A DNA stretch of 64,000 nucleotides from positions 1,178,001-1,242,000 of the forward strand of contig NZ_CP061303.1 of NCBI RefSeq assembly GCF_018687695.1, given 5' to 3'. The notes under the pieces are model-generated. The model had not been told where the DNA came from, ran no database searches, and was given only the letters and a program-made list of their open reading frames with translations. Numbering within the stretch: position 1 is the stretch's first letter; each line of letters opens with the position of its first letter. The translations under genes were made by a program, and so were the position numbers. Positions 1 to 9,048 of the stretch are shown here, piece after piece. The stretch is from Polynucleobacter sp. MG-6-Vaara-E2. Its GTDB lineage: Bacteria > Pseudomonadota > Gammaproteobacteria > Burkholderiales > Burkholderiaceae.

Positions 1-118
1 TGCCATTGCGGCCAATTAAGCCAACACGCTCACCAGATTCGAGTGAAAAAGCAGTGTTTGCGAGGAGGTCAACGTGGCCGAAAGCCAGTTTTGCATCTGT
101 GAGTACGATTAAAGCCAT
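1..118 (-). CDS. ABC-F family ATPase, N-terminal fragment (Uup-like), cut by window edge
   Basis: The first 39 codons of an ABC-type ATPase read leftward off the window. The ATG lies at 116-118 and the protein opens MALIVLTDAKLAFGHVDLLA, reaching GRNG, the first half of a Walker A motif, exactly at the edge. A short beta strand, an ESGERVGLIGRNG segment and no transmembrane stretch are typical of soluble ABC-F proteins (Uup, EttA), which act on ribosomes or DNA rather than in transport. The fragment is too short to tell Uup from the other ABC-F members; the Uup assignment rests on overall similarity of the start. Confidence 0.75.
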   Translation of the reverse strand, partial: MALIVLTDAKLAFGHVDLLANTAFSLESGERVGLIGRNG

Positions 119-185
119 GGAGACATTATCGTCACTTCAGAGAAACAGGAGATATTTCTGCCAATTTCTGCGAGACTAGCTATAA

Positions 186-785
186 ATGATCTGCAAACTC
201 AGTCCTTCCGCGCCCCGCCTCATCCTCTTTGCAGGACATGCAGGCACAGGCAAGTCCACCTTAGCCAAGAAAGCGCTGCCACTCATCATTGAGAAAACAG
301 GTGAGGACTTTTTCTTTTTAGATAAGGATACGGTCTACGGTGACTATAGCGCACACGTGATGGAGCTCACTACCCAGAACCCTAATGACCGTGACAGCCC
401 CTACTATCTTGAGAATTTACGCGATTGGGAATACCGAGGATTAATTGATATCGCTCGTGAAAACCTATTGCTTGGCGTCAATGTGATTTTAGTGGGTCCA
501 TTTTCTAAAGAAATACAGAGCGGTAGGATGTTTAATCCGCAAGCGCTAGGTATACCTGCTCAAACAAAAATTTCAATTGCATGGATTGATCTAGATGAGA
601 ATGAAGCCAGAATACGGATGCAAAAGCGTGGCGACTCTAGAGACGAGTGGAAGCTTGCCCACTGGAATGAATACGTCAAACGCAGAAATGATCCGCCCGC
701 GCATACGGCAATTAGACGATTTGACAATCACATTTTTGAAGTGACAAGTTTTGAAAAGCTGATTGATGATCTCGTGAAAATATGA
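186..785 (+). CDS. P-loop ATP-binding protein, kinase-like
   Basis: A 199-residue soluble protein with a clear Walker A motif near the N-terminus (GHAGTGKST, residues 17-25) preceded by a hydrophobic beta strand (LILFA). The size and single P-loop resemble small zeta-toxin-like or gluconate-kinase-like nucleotide kinases (AAA_33 type). A second strand (LGVNVILVGPF, about residues 98-108) and an Arg-rich stretch around RIRMQKRGDSRDEW could provide the lid. The substrate cannot be read from the sequence. It is convergent with the FAD dehydrogenase, 16 bases away. No antitoxin-like partner is adjacent, so a housekeeping kinase is more likely than a toxin. Confidence 0.7.
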   Translation: MICKLSPSAPRLILFAGHAGTGKSTLAKKALPLIIEKTGEDFFFLDKDTVYGDYSAHVMELTTQNPNDRDSPYYLENLRDWEYRGLIDIARENLLLGVNVILVGPFSKEIQSGRMFNPQALGIPAQTKISIAWIDLDENEARIRMQKRGDSRDEWKLAHWNEYVKRRNDPPAHTAIRRFDNHIFEVTSFEKLIDDLVKI

Positions 786-801
786 ATAGATATCTTGGTA
801 A

Positions 802-2412
802 CTAAGAAAGATAGTCAAGCGCTACTGCTTCTGCTACTTTAATCCCATCAACTCCAGCAGACAAGATTCCGCCCGCATATCCAGCACCCTCACCCGCCGG
901 ATAGAGTCCTTTAATGTTCAAACTCTGAAAGTTCGGACCACGGGTAATGCGCAAAGGCGAAGAGGTTCTCGTTTCAACACCCGTTAGCACAGCATCTTTC
1001 ATGGAGAAGCCTTTGATTTGTTTCTCAAACGCAGGTAGCGCTTCACGTATTGCCTCAATTGCATAAGCAGGCAAAGCATCAGCCAGGTCTGTTAAGTGAA
1101 CCCCTGGTTTGTAAGAAGGTAGAACGCTACCAAACTCAGTTGAGGGCTTGCCTTCAATAAAGTCTCCCACTAATTGACCTGGAGCTTCATACGTTCCACC
1201 GCCTAATTCAAAAGCCTTAGACTCTAATTGGCGTTGAAATTCAATCCCTGCTAGCGGACCACCGGGATAATCTTCTGGAGTAATGCCAACCACAATGCCA
1301 GCATTAGCATTGCGCTCATTGCGAGAGTATTGGCTCATACCGTTCGTCACGACGCGATTGGGCTCTGAGGCAGCAGCGACCACAGTTCCCCCTGGGCACA
1401 TACAGAAGCTATAGACCGCACGACCATTCTTGGCGTGATGGACTAACTTATAGTCAGCGGCGCCAATCAATTCATTTCCTGCGTGAGGACCCAAGCGCGC
1501 TTTGTCAATTAAAGACTGTGGGTGCTCAATTCGAAAGCCTACCGAGAAAGGTTTAGCCTCCATGAATACGCCCGCATCATGCAAAGCCTTAAAAGTGTCA
1601 CGTGCACTATGCCCCAATGCCAATATCACATGATTGGCAGCCAAATCCGGATGACCTTCAATCTTGACACCAGTAATTTGCTCATTCTCAATATCAAAGC
1701 CAATAACCTTTTGTGAAAAACGAATCTCTCCGCCTAAATCAATAATCTCTTGGCGAATCTTTTCCACCATTCCAACTAAGCGAAATGTTCCGATATGGGG
1801 TTTAGCAACATACTGAATTTCAGGAGGTGCACCTGCCTTCACAAACTCATTAATGACCTTGCGACCATAAAACTTAGGATCTTTAATTTGGCTATAGAGC
1901 TTTCCATCAGAGAATGTTCCAGCCCCACCCTCACCAAACTGCACATTTGATTCTGGATTAAGAATATTTTTTCGCCAAAGACCCCAAGTGTCTTGTGTAC
2001 GTTCGCGGACTTGCTTACCACGCTCAAGAACGATTGGCTTATATCCCATCTGCGCCAATACTAGTGCAGCAAATATGCCGCATGGGCCAAAACCAATGAC
2101 TACTGGGCGCAATGCTTTTCCTGTTTCAATCGTTTCTGGTGCTTTAGCGACGAAGTGATAACTCGTATCTGGTGAAAGTCTTACGTGGCTATCGTTTGAA
2201 AATTGCTTGAGTACCGCCTTTTCATTCTTCACCGATAAATCTATCGTATAAATAAAAGCGAGGGCTACATTTTTGCGGGCATCATAGCTCCGCTTAAAAA
2301 TCTCAAAAGAGATTAAATCTTTTGGAGATAATTTAAGGCGCTTCAAAATTGCCGCCTCAATCTCTTCTGGGGCGTGATGAATCGGTAGGCGTAGCTCAGT
2401 GATACGAATCAT
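802..2412 (-). CDS. FAD-dependent dehydrogenase (COG2509-type)
   Basis: A 536-residue soluble flavoprotein. After an N-terminal domain of about 100 residues the dinucleotide-binding motif GFGPCGIFAALVLAQMGY appears, followed by an acidic strand end (VLERG), the classical FAD Rossmann fold. A Gly-rich block (QFGEGGAGTFSDGKL) and a C-terminal GEGAGYAGGILSAGVDG segment match the uncharacterised FAD-dependent dehydrogenase family COG2509. The reaction is unknown. The ATG at 2412 is the start; no strong ribosome site is visible. It stands alone between convergent and co-directional neighbours, with the Bug receptor upstream on the same strand 27 bases away. Confidence 0.85.
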   Translation of the reverse strand: MIRITELRLPIHHAPEEIEAAILKRLKLSPKDLISFEIFKRSYDARKNVALAFIYTIDLSVKNEKAVLKQFSNDSHVRLSPDTSYHFVAKAPETIETGKALRPVVIGFGPCGIFAALVLAQMGYKPIVLERGKQVRERTQDTWGLWRKNILNPESNVQFGEGGAGTFSDGKLYSQIKDPKFYGRKVINEFVKAGAPPEIQYVAKPHIGTFRLVGMVEKIRQEIIDLGGEIRFSQKVIGFDIENEQITGVKIEGHPDLAANHVILALGHSARDTFKALHDAGVFMEAKPFSVGFRIEHPQSLIDKARLGPHAGNELIGAADYKLVHHAKNGRAVYSFCMCPGGTVVAAASEPNRVVTNGMSQYSRNERNANAGIVVGITPEDYPGGPLAGIEFQRQLESKAFELGGGTYEAPGQLVGDFIEGKPSTEFGSVLPSYKPGVHLTDLADALPAYAIEAIREALPAFEKQIKGFSMKDAVLTGVETRTSSPLRITRGPNFQSLNIKGLYPAGEGAGYAGGILSAGVDGIKVAEAVALDYLS

Positions 2413-2439
2413 GGGTCTCTACGATACACAAGTATTGAT

Positions 2440-3426
2440 CTATTCAGCTCTTGCACCGGAGGCTTTGACGACATTTGCCATCCGCACATAGTCTCTGACT
2501 AATAGCTGATTGAACTCCATGGGAGAAAGATTGCCTATTTCAATACCTTGACGGCGCATACGCTCGATAATCTCTGGCTGCTTTAATAACTTGGTCATCT
2601 CAGACTGCATCTTCGTGATAACTGCTTTTGGAGTACCAGCGGGTGAAAGCAATCCAAACCAACTATCAAAGACGTAACCTTTTACGGTATTGCCTATGGG
2701 AGGTACGCCTGGAACGAATGGGGATGGTTTCTCTGAAGAAACGCCTAAGAAACGCACTCTGGAATCATTTGCAAAAGGAAGAGCCGCTACATTGGCAGCA
2801 ATCACTGCCTGTGCGCGCCCTGCTAGTAACTCAGTAATCGCATCACCGGTACCTTTAGTAGGAATGTGGACGAGATTGATGCCAGCCATACTATCAAAAT
2901 AAGCCATTGCCAAATGTGAAGCGCTGCCATTACCAGCGCTGGCATAGTTATATTGCCCTGGATTTGCTTTTGCTAGCGCAATGAACTCAGCCACCGACTT
3001 TGCTGGAAACTCGGCATTCGTCATCATGATGTAACTGCTAGTGCCAATGTAGGCAGCGCCCGTGAAATCCTTGATCGGATCAAAACTCAGTTTGTTAAAC
3101 AAACTGCCATTAATGTTGTGACTGGCTGCAGCCAATAAAAAGGTATACCCATCCGGCGCAGATTTGCCAACAATTCCAGTGCCGACGGTGCCGCCTGCGC
3201 CTGCTTTGTTCTCAACTACGACAGGTTCACCGAGTGCTGCGCCCAACTCATTTGAAAACGATCTTGCCAATGCATCCTGAACGCTACCAGGAGAAAAAGG
3301 AACAACGATCTTTATAGGCCTAGATGGCCATGTATCAGCCATCGCTGCCGGATGAAAGCTCACAGCACAAATACCAAGCAAGAAAGTGGCTACTAAGCGA
3401 ATTTTCCAGGTAATAGCAGTACTCAT
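2440..3426 (-). CDS. Bug-family periplasmic solute receptor (TctC-like)
   Basis: A secreted tripartite-tricarboxylate-type receptor of about 328 residues. The ATG at 3426 (MSTAITWKI) is preferred because it gives a normal signal peptide ending AMA before DTWPSRP. A longer reading frame to 3456 only adds ten residues before it. The mature start PSRPIKIVVPFSPG and the following AGAGGTVG...SAPDGYT segment are hallmarks of Bug proteins, which bind carboxylates or other small anions in the periplasm. No TctA/TctB permease genes lie beside it, as is common for orphan Bug receptors in Burkholderiales. The ligand is unknown. Confidence 0.9.
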   Translation of the reverse strand: MSTAITWKIRLVATFLLGICAVSFHPAAMADTWPSRPIKIVVPFSPGSVQDALARSFSNELGAALGEPVVVENKAGAGGTVGTGIVGKSAPDGYTFLLAAASHNINGSLFNKLSFDPIKDFTGAAYIGTSSYIMMTNAEFPAKSVAEFIALAKANPGQYNYASAGNGSASHLAMAYFDSMAGINLVHIPTKGTGDAITELLAGRAQAVIAANVAALPFANDSRVRFLGVSSEKPSPFVPGVPPIGNTVKGYVFDSWFGLLSPAGTPKAVITKMQSEMTKLLKQPEIIERMRRQGIEIGNLSPMEFNQLLVRDYVRMANVVKASGARAE

Positions 3427-3504
3427 ATTGGCCCTAAGGGTGGAATTGACTACCAAAATGATACGGCAATCTGGGGCACCCTCATTTAAGGGCGATAATG
3501 CCTT

Positions 3505-4053
3505 ATGGCCCTACGCTCAACCATTCATAAAGCCGACCTTCATGTCGCAGATTCAGACCGCCACTACTACAGCAGTCACTCCCTCACTATCGCCAGACAC
3601 CCGTCGGAGACTGATGAGCGGATGATGGTCAGAATCATCGCTTTTGCACTACAGGCCCATGAGGACCTTACCTTTACCAAAGGCTTGAGTGATAACGATG
3701 AACCAGATCTTTGGATTAAAGACCTCACCGATGCCATTAAGCTTTGGATCGAAATTGGTCAACCAGATGAGCGTCGTATTCTGAAAGCCTGCGGTAGATC
3801 AGACCAAGTTATTGTTTATTGCTATGGTGGCCATACGAGCAAAATTTGGTGGGATGGCATCGCGAATAAACTCAATCGTGCCCGCAATCTCCAAATTATC
3901 TCGATCCCTGCAGAGCAAGCCAATGAACTCAATAAACTGGTGGAGCGCAGCATGGTGATTCATGTCAATGTTCAAGACGGTGAAGTTTATGTCTCTTCAG
4001 ACAAAGGCCAGGTCACGATTACGCCTGAACTCTGGCGCAATCATCAACATTAA
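3505..4053 (+). CDS. yaeQ: YaeQ family protein
   Basis: A 182-residue protein matching YaeQ along its full length. It opens MALRSTIHKADLHVADSDRH and carries the conserved RHPSETDERMMVRI, PDLWIKDL...LWIEIGQPDERR and VYCYGG blocks. YaeQ proteins have a PD-(D/E)XK nuclease-like fold, and the D/E and K residues in the EIGQPDE region fit that. Their cellular role is not settled; a link to transcription antitermination was reported for the E. coli protein. It is followed 20 bases later by the PIN-domain gene on the same strand. Confidence 0.9.
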   Translation: MALRSTIHKADLHVADSDRHYYSSHSLTIARHPSETDERMMVRIIAFALQAHEDLTFTKGLSDNDEPDLWIKDLTDAIKLWIEIGQPDERRILKACGRSDQVIVYCYGGHTSKIWWDGIANKLNRARNLQIISIPAEQANELNKLVERSMVIHVNVQDGEVYVSSDKGQVTITPELWRNHQH

Positions 4054-4073
4054 CTCAAATCCAGCTTGACCGA

Positions 4074-4490
4074 ATGAAGTCTGTTGTCTTAGATACCAAT
4101 GTCTTACTAGACATCTTTGTTTTTAATGACTTTAGAGCAGTTCATCTCAAGCAGGCTTTAATCGACCGGCAAGTCGATGCCTTAGCCACCTCTAAAACAC
4201 TTGAAGAGTTTGCTGATGTGATTAGTCGCCCCCTCTTCTGTCTCGAGCAAGAGGTACAAGACAGAATCCTATCTCAATGGCACTCTATCGCGAGAGTCTT
4301 AGACGATGAGACTTTGTTGATTGCCCCTTGGCAATGCCAAGACCCAGACGATCAAGTCTTTTTAAATCTAGCTTACACCGCAAAGCCATCCCTACTGATT
4401 AGCAAAGACAATGAAGTACTTAAGCTTGCTAATAGAGCTATCAAAGAAGATCTTTTGATTACGTCTGACTACAGTACTATTGTCGGGTAG
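4074..4490 (+). CDS. PIN-domain protein, putative toxin without adjacent antitoxin (COG1569-type)
   Basis: A 138-residue PIN-domain ribonuclease-like protein. Acidic residues expected for the metal site are present: D7 in VVLDTNVLLD, E44/E45 in SKTLEEF, D90/D92/D93 in CQDPDDQVF and D112 in ISKDNE. This pattern fits the 'putative toxin-antitoxin system toxin component, PIN family'. Unlike VapC pairs, no small antitoxin gene lies immediately upstream: the preceding gene is yaeQ, 20 bases away. It may therefore be an orphan RNase or be co-transcribed with yaeQ. The ATG at 4074 has no clear ribosome site, consistent with coupling to yaeQ. Confidence 0.8.
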   Translation: MKSVVLDTNVLLDIFVFNDFRAVHLKQALIDRQVDALATSKTLEEFADVISRPLFCLEQEVQDRILSQWHSIARVLDDETLLIAPWQCQDPDDQVFLNLAYTAKPSLLISKDNEVLKLANRAIKEDLLITSDYSTIVG

Positions 4491-4508
4491 ATGCCTTGCA
4501 GTAAAAAC

Positions 4509-5507
4509 CTATAGACTTTGAGCAGCCTTAGCTGCGATCTCAAATGATTTAAGGCGTGCTTGGTGATCAAAGATTTGGCCAGTAAATAAGATTTCATTTG
4601 CACCCGTACGGTCTAGCCAAGTTCGCATTCCCGTTTTAATGGTTTCGAGCGAACCAACTACCGAGACCTGCAATGTATGAGCTGCGGCCGCCTGCTCATG
4701 TGGATCGCAGAACTCATCAAGATTGGCGATAGGAGGCGGTAGTTGACCTCGGGTATTACGGCGCATCCGGACCACGTTTTGCTGCAAGCTAGTAAAGAGA
4801 TGTTGTGCCTCTTTATCTGTATCTGCTGCAACAACATTCATGACAAAAGCAGAGTAAGGAGTTGCTTGCTGCGCAGAAGGTTTAAAGAGTTCGCGATAAA
4901 TCGACATCGCTTCTAATAGTTGGTCTGGGGCAAAGTGTGATGCAAAGGCATAAGGCAAGCCAAAGTGCGCAGCCAATTGCGCCCCATAGAGACTAGAGCC
5001 CAAGATCCATATTGGTACATTGGTATTCGCACCTGGAATAGCCTTTACTGACTGGCCATCCTGAATCGGTCCAAAGTAATGCTGCAACTCTCGCACATCT
5101 TGTGGAAAGCGGTCATCACTACCCAGCAAATCCCGACGTAATGCACGAGCCGTCATCTGATCGGTTCCGGGCGCACGACCTAAGCCCAATTCAATCCGAC
5201 CAGGATAGAGAGACTCTAAGGTACCAAATTGTTCTGCAATCACTAATGGGGCGTGATTTGGCAACATCACTCCGCCAGAACCTAATTTGATGCGGTTGGT
5301 ACCTGCGGCTAGGTATCCAATGAGCACTGCGGTGGCCGAACTAGCGTTACCCGTCATATTGTGATGCTCAGCTACCCAATAACGGGTGTAGCCCCACTCC
5401 TCTGCATGTTGAGCCACGTCTAGAGAGTTGCGCAGTGCATCTGCAGCGGTAAATCCCTGCGGAATAGGAGATATATCTAGAATGGAGTACGGGATGGAAT
5501 TAGCCAT
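4509..5507 (-). CDS. Luciferase-like flavin-dependent oxidoreductase (LLM class)
   Basis: A bacterial-luciferase-fold oxidoreductase of 332 residues from the ATG at 5507 ([15 protein letters not shown]). The frame could be extended two codons to a TTG at 5513, but the ATG is the more natural choice. Family marks are [37 protein letters not shown] read in pieces, and [13 protein letters not shown]. Members use FMNH2 or F420-type flavins on varied substrates; this one resembles the MsnO8-like subgroup common in proteobacteria. The substrate is not known. It is divergent from the DUF1653 gene with 29 bases between the starts. Confidence 0.85.
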   Translation of the reverse strand: MANSIPYSILDISPIPQGFTAADALRNSLDVAQHAEEWGYTRYWVAEHHNMTGNASSATAVLIGYLAAGTNRIKLGSGGVMLPNHAPLVIAEQFGTLESLYPGRIELGLGRAPGTDQMTARALRRDLLGSDDRFPQDVRELQHYFGPIQDGQSVKAIPGANTNVPIWILGSSLYGAQLAAHFGLPYAFASHFAPDQLLEAMSIYRELFKPSAQQATPYSAFVMNVVAADTDKEAQHLFTSLQQNVVRMRRNTRGQLPPPIANLDEFCDPHEQAAAAHTLQVSVVGSLETIKTGMRTWLDRTGANEILFTGQIFDHQARLKSFEIAAKAAQSL

Positions 5508-5536
5508 CACCAAATCATACCGAGAAAGTACGTTTT

Positions 5537-5758
5537 ATGAGTAAACCCAAAATGGCTGATCCCGATGACGGTCTCTTCAAGCCCGGCGCAAAATTGAGGC
5601 ACAAAAAGACTGGCGGATTTTATAAAGTAGTTCTTCTAGCGAATGTGGAAGCAAACTTAGAGCCAGCTTATGTCTACGAATCGCTGCAGTCACATGATTT
5701 TTGGATCAGACCACAGGCGGAGATGGAAGATGGTCGCTTTGAACTCATTACCGAATAG
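5537..5758 (+). CDS. DUF1653 family small protein
   Basis: A 73-residue protein with the compact beta-rich DUF1653 pattern: GLFKPGAKLRHKKTGGFYKV, then a strand region ending LEPAYVYESL and a WIRPQAEMEDGRFELI close. The function is unknown. It may form a short operon with slyX (14 bases downstream). The ATG is at 5537. Confidence 0.7.
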   Translation: MSKPKMADPDDGLFKPGAKLRHKKTGGFYKVVLLANVEANLEPAYVYESLQSHDFWIRPQAEMEDGRFELITE

Positions 5759-5772
5759 ACAGGGCAAGTAAT

Positions 5773-5970
5773 ATGACTGAGGACAGAATCACCAATCTAG
5801 AAATCAAGTTGAGCTTTACCGAGGATCTCATTGAAAAACTCAATGAGACCGTCTACAAGCAGCAACAGCAAATTGAATTTTTGTATCGCGAACTCAAAGC
5901 CATTAAAGAGCAGGCCAGTAGCGGTGGCGGAGGTGGCAGCTTGAAAGATGAAATTCCACCCCATTATTAA
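5773..5970 (+). CDS. slyX: SlyX family coiled-coil protein
   Basis: A 65-residue SlyX homologue. Residues 2-45 form a heptad-rich coiled coil (RITNLEIKLSFTEDLIEKLN, then a Gln-rich stretch), followed by a Gly-rich linker and the conserved C-terminal EIPPHY seen in SlyX proteins. The precise role of SlyX is not known. An AGGG-type ribosome site precedes the ATG at 5773. It lies between the DUF1653 gene and a membrane protein, all on the plus strand. Confidence 0.85.
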   Translation: MTEDRITNLEIKLSFTEDLIEKLNETVYKQQQQIEFLYRELKAIKEQASSGGGGGSLKDEIPPHY

Positions 5971-6030
5971 TGGTGGCTTACTGTATAAACGCTTTAACAT
6001 TCCAGATTAACTACCAGCAAGGAATCAATC

Positions 6031-6378
6031 ATGAGTAACTTAACGCTATTTCTAGTCCAATGGGGCTTAACTTCTTTGTCTCTATGGGTGGCTAGCTATC
6101 TCTTTAGCGGCCTCCGCTTTGCAGATAGTGGCTCACTGTTGATTGCTGCTCTAGTTTTGGGTTTTGCTAACGCAATCATTAAGCCCTTGTTGATTCTACT
6201 CACGCTGCCATTAACCGTGGTTACCATGGGCCTGTTCTTGCTGGTGGTTAACGCATTGGTATTGATGCTGGTATCTGCTGTTGTTAGTGGCTTTACGATC
6301 TCCAGCTTCTGGACCGCATTCTTCGCCAGCATCTTTATTTCATTATTCAGTTTATTTGTTAGCGGCTTAGTTTTCTAG
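6031..6378 (+). CDS. Phage holin superfamily IV-like membrane protein (YvlD/DUF360 type)
   Basis: A 115-residue integral membrane protein with four predicted hydrophobic segments (about residues 4-24, 35-50, 55-80 and 90-114). The motif ANAIIKPLLILLTLPLTV is characteristic of PF04020. Despite the holin name these are chromosomal proteins of unknown role and are not evidence for a prophage. An AAGGA ribosome site lies seven bases before the ATG at 6031. It ends 11 bases from the convergent AsmA gene, with no obvious terminator between. Confidence 0.85.
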   Translation: MSNLTLFLVQWGLTSLSLWVASYLFSGLRFADSGSLLIAALVLGFANAIIKPLLILLTLPLTVVTMGLFLLVVNALVLMLVSAVVSGFTISSFWTAFFASIFISLFSLFVSGLVF

Positions 6379-6389
6379 ATTGCCACTAG

Positions 6390-8213
6390 CTAGTTCGCGC
6401 CTGGGTAAATATCTGGCCAAGGATGTAGTGCTGCTTTGCAGGGTTGCGACTTGGTCGCGAGTGATTTAGCATTCTCAGCCAAGATCGTTGCGCCACCTGT
6501 CAATATTCCTAAGCCGATCGACACTGCGCTATTGACTACGCCCTCTTTATTCACCCCAGCCTGAGGATTGAGCAAGGTTCCTTGGAGTTTTACCAATCCA
6601 GCTAGATTAACGCCTGTTGTTAACCCAGACTTTTCTCTAGGATCAATCTTGACATTCAAGGTTTCAGTTTTTAAGTCTATCGAGCCAGAAAGAACAATGT
6701 CAAGGCGATCGGTGACTACTCCAATAGAGTTATTTAAGGCAATCTGACCGTTACTCATTGGCAAGTAAAACACTGCACACTCCAAAATAGTTTGGTCTGT
6801 TTTCTTGCGTAAGGGATTAATCGCATCAACTACGGTAATCATCAAATCACCGCCCTTATTAATAAATTGAGAATCAATGCTTCCCTTGCCTATAGAGACT
6901 TGAATGGCACCATTTGCCCTGCTAGCTAATTGATGCATAGATGTTCCAGAGCTTCGTAGATTAACGGCAAGTTCCGCATCTCCGTCCTTGACCTTGGTGC
7001 CCGAATCAACTGCATCCATTAGCTGCTCAAGGGTGAAGCCCTTAGCCGTACCTTTGAGAGATAAAGTTGGGTTTAATCCTTGAAATTGCAAGACGCTAGC
7101 TTGCACTTGAGCACTTCCCTTGCCAAGACCAAAAGAAAGATCATTCACATGAAAATTAGAGCCATCAAAGACAACATTTCCTTTAACAGCAGTCATGGGC
7201 ACACGACCGGGGAAACTGAGCTCATCGATATTGATTGCTAGTTTTCCATTTGCTTGGGGCAATAGATTAAAAGGTAAAACATCTTCACCAAAAAGAAATT
7301 TTCTTTGGGCTTTATTAGAATTGCTACCGGCGACTTGTTTACCACCTGAGCCAGCAAGTGCTGCACTACCAGCCAAAGGGCCAAGCTCAAATGATTTAGA
7401 ACTTAAATGAAGATCAAAGGTGGGCAATGATTTCGGCTTCTTATCAATTTGGCCGTTGATATTCAATACTTTTCCATTCACCATGAGACTCAAATCGATC
7501 GGCATTTTGACTGAATTGGTGCTCCAGTCATCCAATGCATCATGAAGATTTCCAGTCGTGCCTTTCATTTCCAGTTGATAGTTGGCATACTTTGCTTGAG
7601 CCAATATTTCTGTTTTAGTACTTCTACCAACGATGGAGAGCTTAGGTATTGCAATGAGGGTGCGATCTGAACCAAAACTCTGATAGCTAAGGTTTGCATC
7701 AGTCATATTCAGACTCCTGATTCTGACTGGATCGACTGGATCGACTTGATCAGAAGAGGAACTATTTGCAGCAGACTGAGTACTATTGCCCGCACTACCC
7801 CCCAATGAAACTGGTGGCGTGAAATCCCAATTCCCATCACCTGATTGATTCGTTTGCAAGTGAGCTTCTACTCCACTTAGATTAATGGCATTAAATGCAA
7901 TCTCTTTCTTTAGTAGAGGAAGTACTTCGATATCCAGCTCCACATGCCTGACCGTCAACATATCCGTCTTATCGGCCCAAGATGCATTGCTAAGCGACAC
8001 TTGCTCAGCAGTAATACCCAAGGCTGGAAATAACTTCAGACTAACGGGGCCCGCAATCCTTAAGTCACGGCCAGTAGCTTCTTTTACAGATGAGCTGAGT
8101 AACTGGGTGAGTCGCGCTGGATCAATGCCTGATGCTACATACCAGATGCCAACAGCACCAATACCAAAAACCGTTGCCGCTACTACTAAAAAGATTTTGT
8201 GTGATTTGTTCAT
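6390..8213 (-). CDS. AsmA family protein
   Basis: A 607-residue envelope protein with one N-terminal transmembrane helix (about residues 5-27, FLVVAATVFGIGAVGIWYV) and the AsmA start pattern IDPARLTQLLSSSVKEATGRDLRIAGPVSLKLFPALGITAEQV read in segments. The remainder is long beta-structured repeat sequence with a C-terminal AsmA_2-like region (about 400-560). AsmA-like proteins are inner-membrane anchored and are linked to lipid transport and outer-membrane homeostasis. The ATG at 8213 has a GAGG ribosome site. Its start is only 29 bases from the divergent yjdM start. Confidence 0.85.
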   Translation of the reverse strand: MNKSHKIFLVVAATVFGIGAVGIWYVASGIDPARLTQLLSSSVKEATGRDLRIAGPVSLKLFPALGITAEQVSLSNASWADKTDMLTVRHVELDIEVLPLLKKEIAFNAINLSGVEAHLQTNQSGDGNWDFTPPVSLGGSAGNSTQSAANSSSSDQVDPVDPVRIRSLNMTDANLSYQSFGSDRTLIAIPKLSIVGRSTKTEILAQAKYANYQLEMKGTTGNLHDALDDWSTNSVKMPIDLSLMVNGKVLNINGQIDKKPKSLPTFDLHLSSKSFELGPLAGSAALAGSGGKQVAGSNSNKAQRKFLFGEDVLPFNLLPQANGKLAINIDELSFPGRVPMTAVKGNVVFDGSNFHVNDLSFGLGKGSAQVQASVLQFQGLNPTLSLKGTAKGFTLEQLMDAVDSGTKVKDGDAELAVNLRSSGTSMHQLASRANGAIQVSIGKGSIDSQFINKGGDLMITVVDAINPLRKKTDQTILECAVFYLPMSNGQIALNNSIGVVTDRLDIVLSGSIDLKTETLNVKIDPREKSGLTTGVNLAGLVKLQGTLLNPQAGVNKEGVVNSAVSIGLGILTGGATILAENAKSLATKSQPCKAALHPWPDIYPGAN

Positions 8214-8251
8214 TTCGCCTCATTCTATATGGCTAGACTAAAATGACGGCT

Positions 8252-8593
8252 ATGAGTACTGATAACCTACCAAAATGTCCCGCCTGCCAGGAAGACATGA
8301 CCTACCTTGATGGAGTCAACTATGTTTGTGCTCAATGTGGTCATGAGTGGTCAATGGCTACTACAGCAGAGGAAGAAGCTGAGTTGATAGTGAAAGATGC
8401 CAATGGGAATCTACTTGCGGATGGCGATACAGTTACCCTCATTAAAGACCTAAAGGTCAAAGGATCTTCAACAACCTTAAAAGTGGGCACTAAGATTAAG
8501 GGCATTCGCCTGGTCTCTGGTGACCATGAAGTCGATTGCAAAACAGAAGCAGGCAATATGTTGCTCAAAGCCTGCTTCTTGAAAAAAGCTTAA
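8252..8593 (+). CDS. yjdM: Zinc-ribbon protein YjdM (PhnA family)
   Basis: A soluble protein of 113 residues from the ATG at 8252 ([12 protein letters not shown]); an in-frame ATG at 8243 would add MTA. Two Cys pairs, CPAC and CAQC, form an N-terminal zinc ribbon. The C-terminal domain carries the conserved [15 protein letters not shown] and [10 protein letters not shown] blocks of YjdM, once named PhnA. Its function is unknown and no phosphonate genes are nearby. Confidence 0.9.
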   Translation: MSTDNLPKCPACQEDMTYLDGVNYVCAQCGHEWSMATTAEEEAELIVKDANGNLLADGDTVTLIKDLKVKGSSTTLKVGTKIKGIRLVSGDHEVDCKTEAGNMLLKACFLKKA

Positions 8594-8603
8594 TAGACCA
8601 GCA

Positions 8604-8822
8604 TTAACTGGCACTAGCTTTCTTTAGCGCCGCATAAATCTGGTCTTTGAGCAGCAATTTTTCTTTTTTCAAAGTTTCAATTTCCTCTGGGGTGCTCGGC
8701 TCTTTATGATCTTCCATGCGCAAAATCTTTGCATCCAAGTTATTGTGCTTATCAAAGAGATGAGAAAAGTGACGATCTGTTGTCTTTAACTTGGTAATTA
8801 ACTCGCGATATTCTGGAAACAT
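8604..8822 (-). CDS. YdcH family protein (DUF465)
   Basis: A 72-residue helical hairpin protein starting at the ATG 8822 (MFPEYRELI). The in-frame extension to 8834 lacks support. The conserved pattern F..LFDKHNNLDAKI.R.E and EEIETLKKEKLLLKDQIYA fits DUF465/YdcH. The role is unknown. It converges on yjdM with a 10-base gap. Confidence 0.8.
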   Translation of the reverse strand: MFPEYRELITKLKTTDRHFSHLFDKHNNLDAKILRMEDHKEPSTPEEIETLKKEKLLLKDQIYAALKKASAS

Positions 8823-9048
8823 AGAATTCCTCATTGAGAAGTAACTGGGTTTATTAATACTGCTGATTCCAGTGTATCAATCCCAACCCCAGAGAACAAT
8901 AAGCTAAGAAATATTTATATTTCACAGGGACCCTTGCAATTAACAGGAAAAACCCCATATACCTTTGATTATTAATGTAATTAATTTGCAGTAATATGAA
9001 CACGTGCTGAAGCACATTATTAACTACCAAATAGAAGGGTAATAAACC

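Noticed and set aside
6031..6378. Phage holin as sign of a prophage
   Set aside because: The family is chromosomal despite its name, and no phage structural, integrase or lysis genes are nearby.
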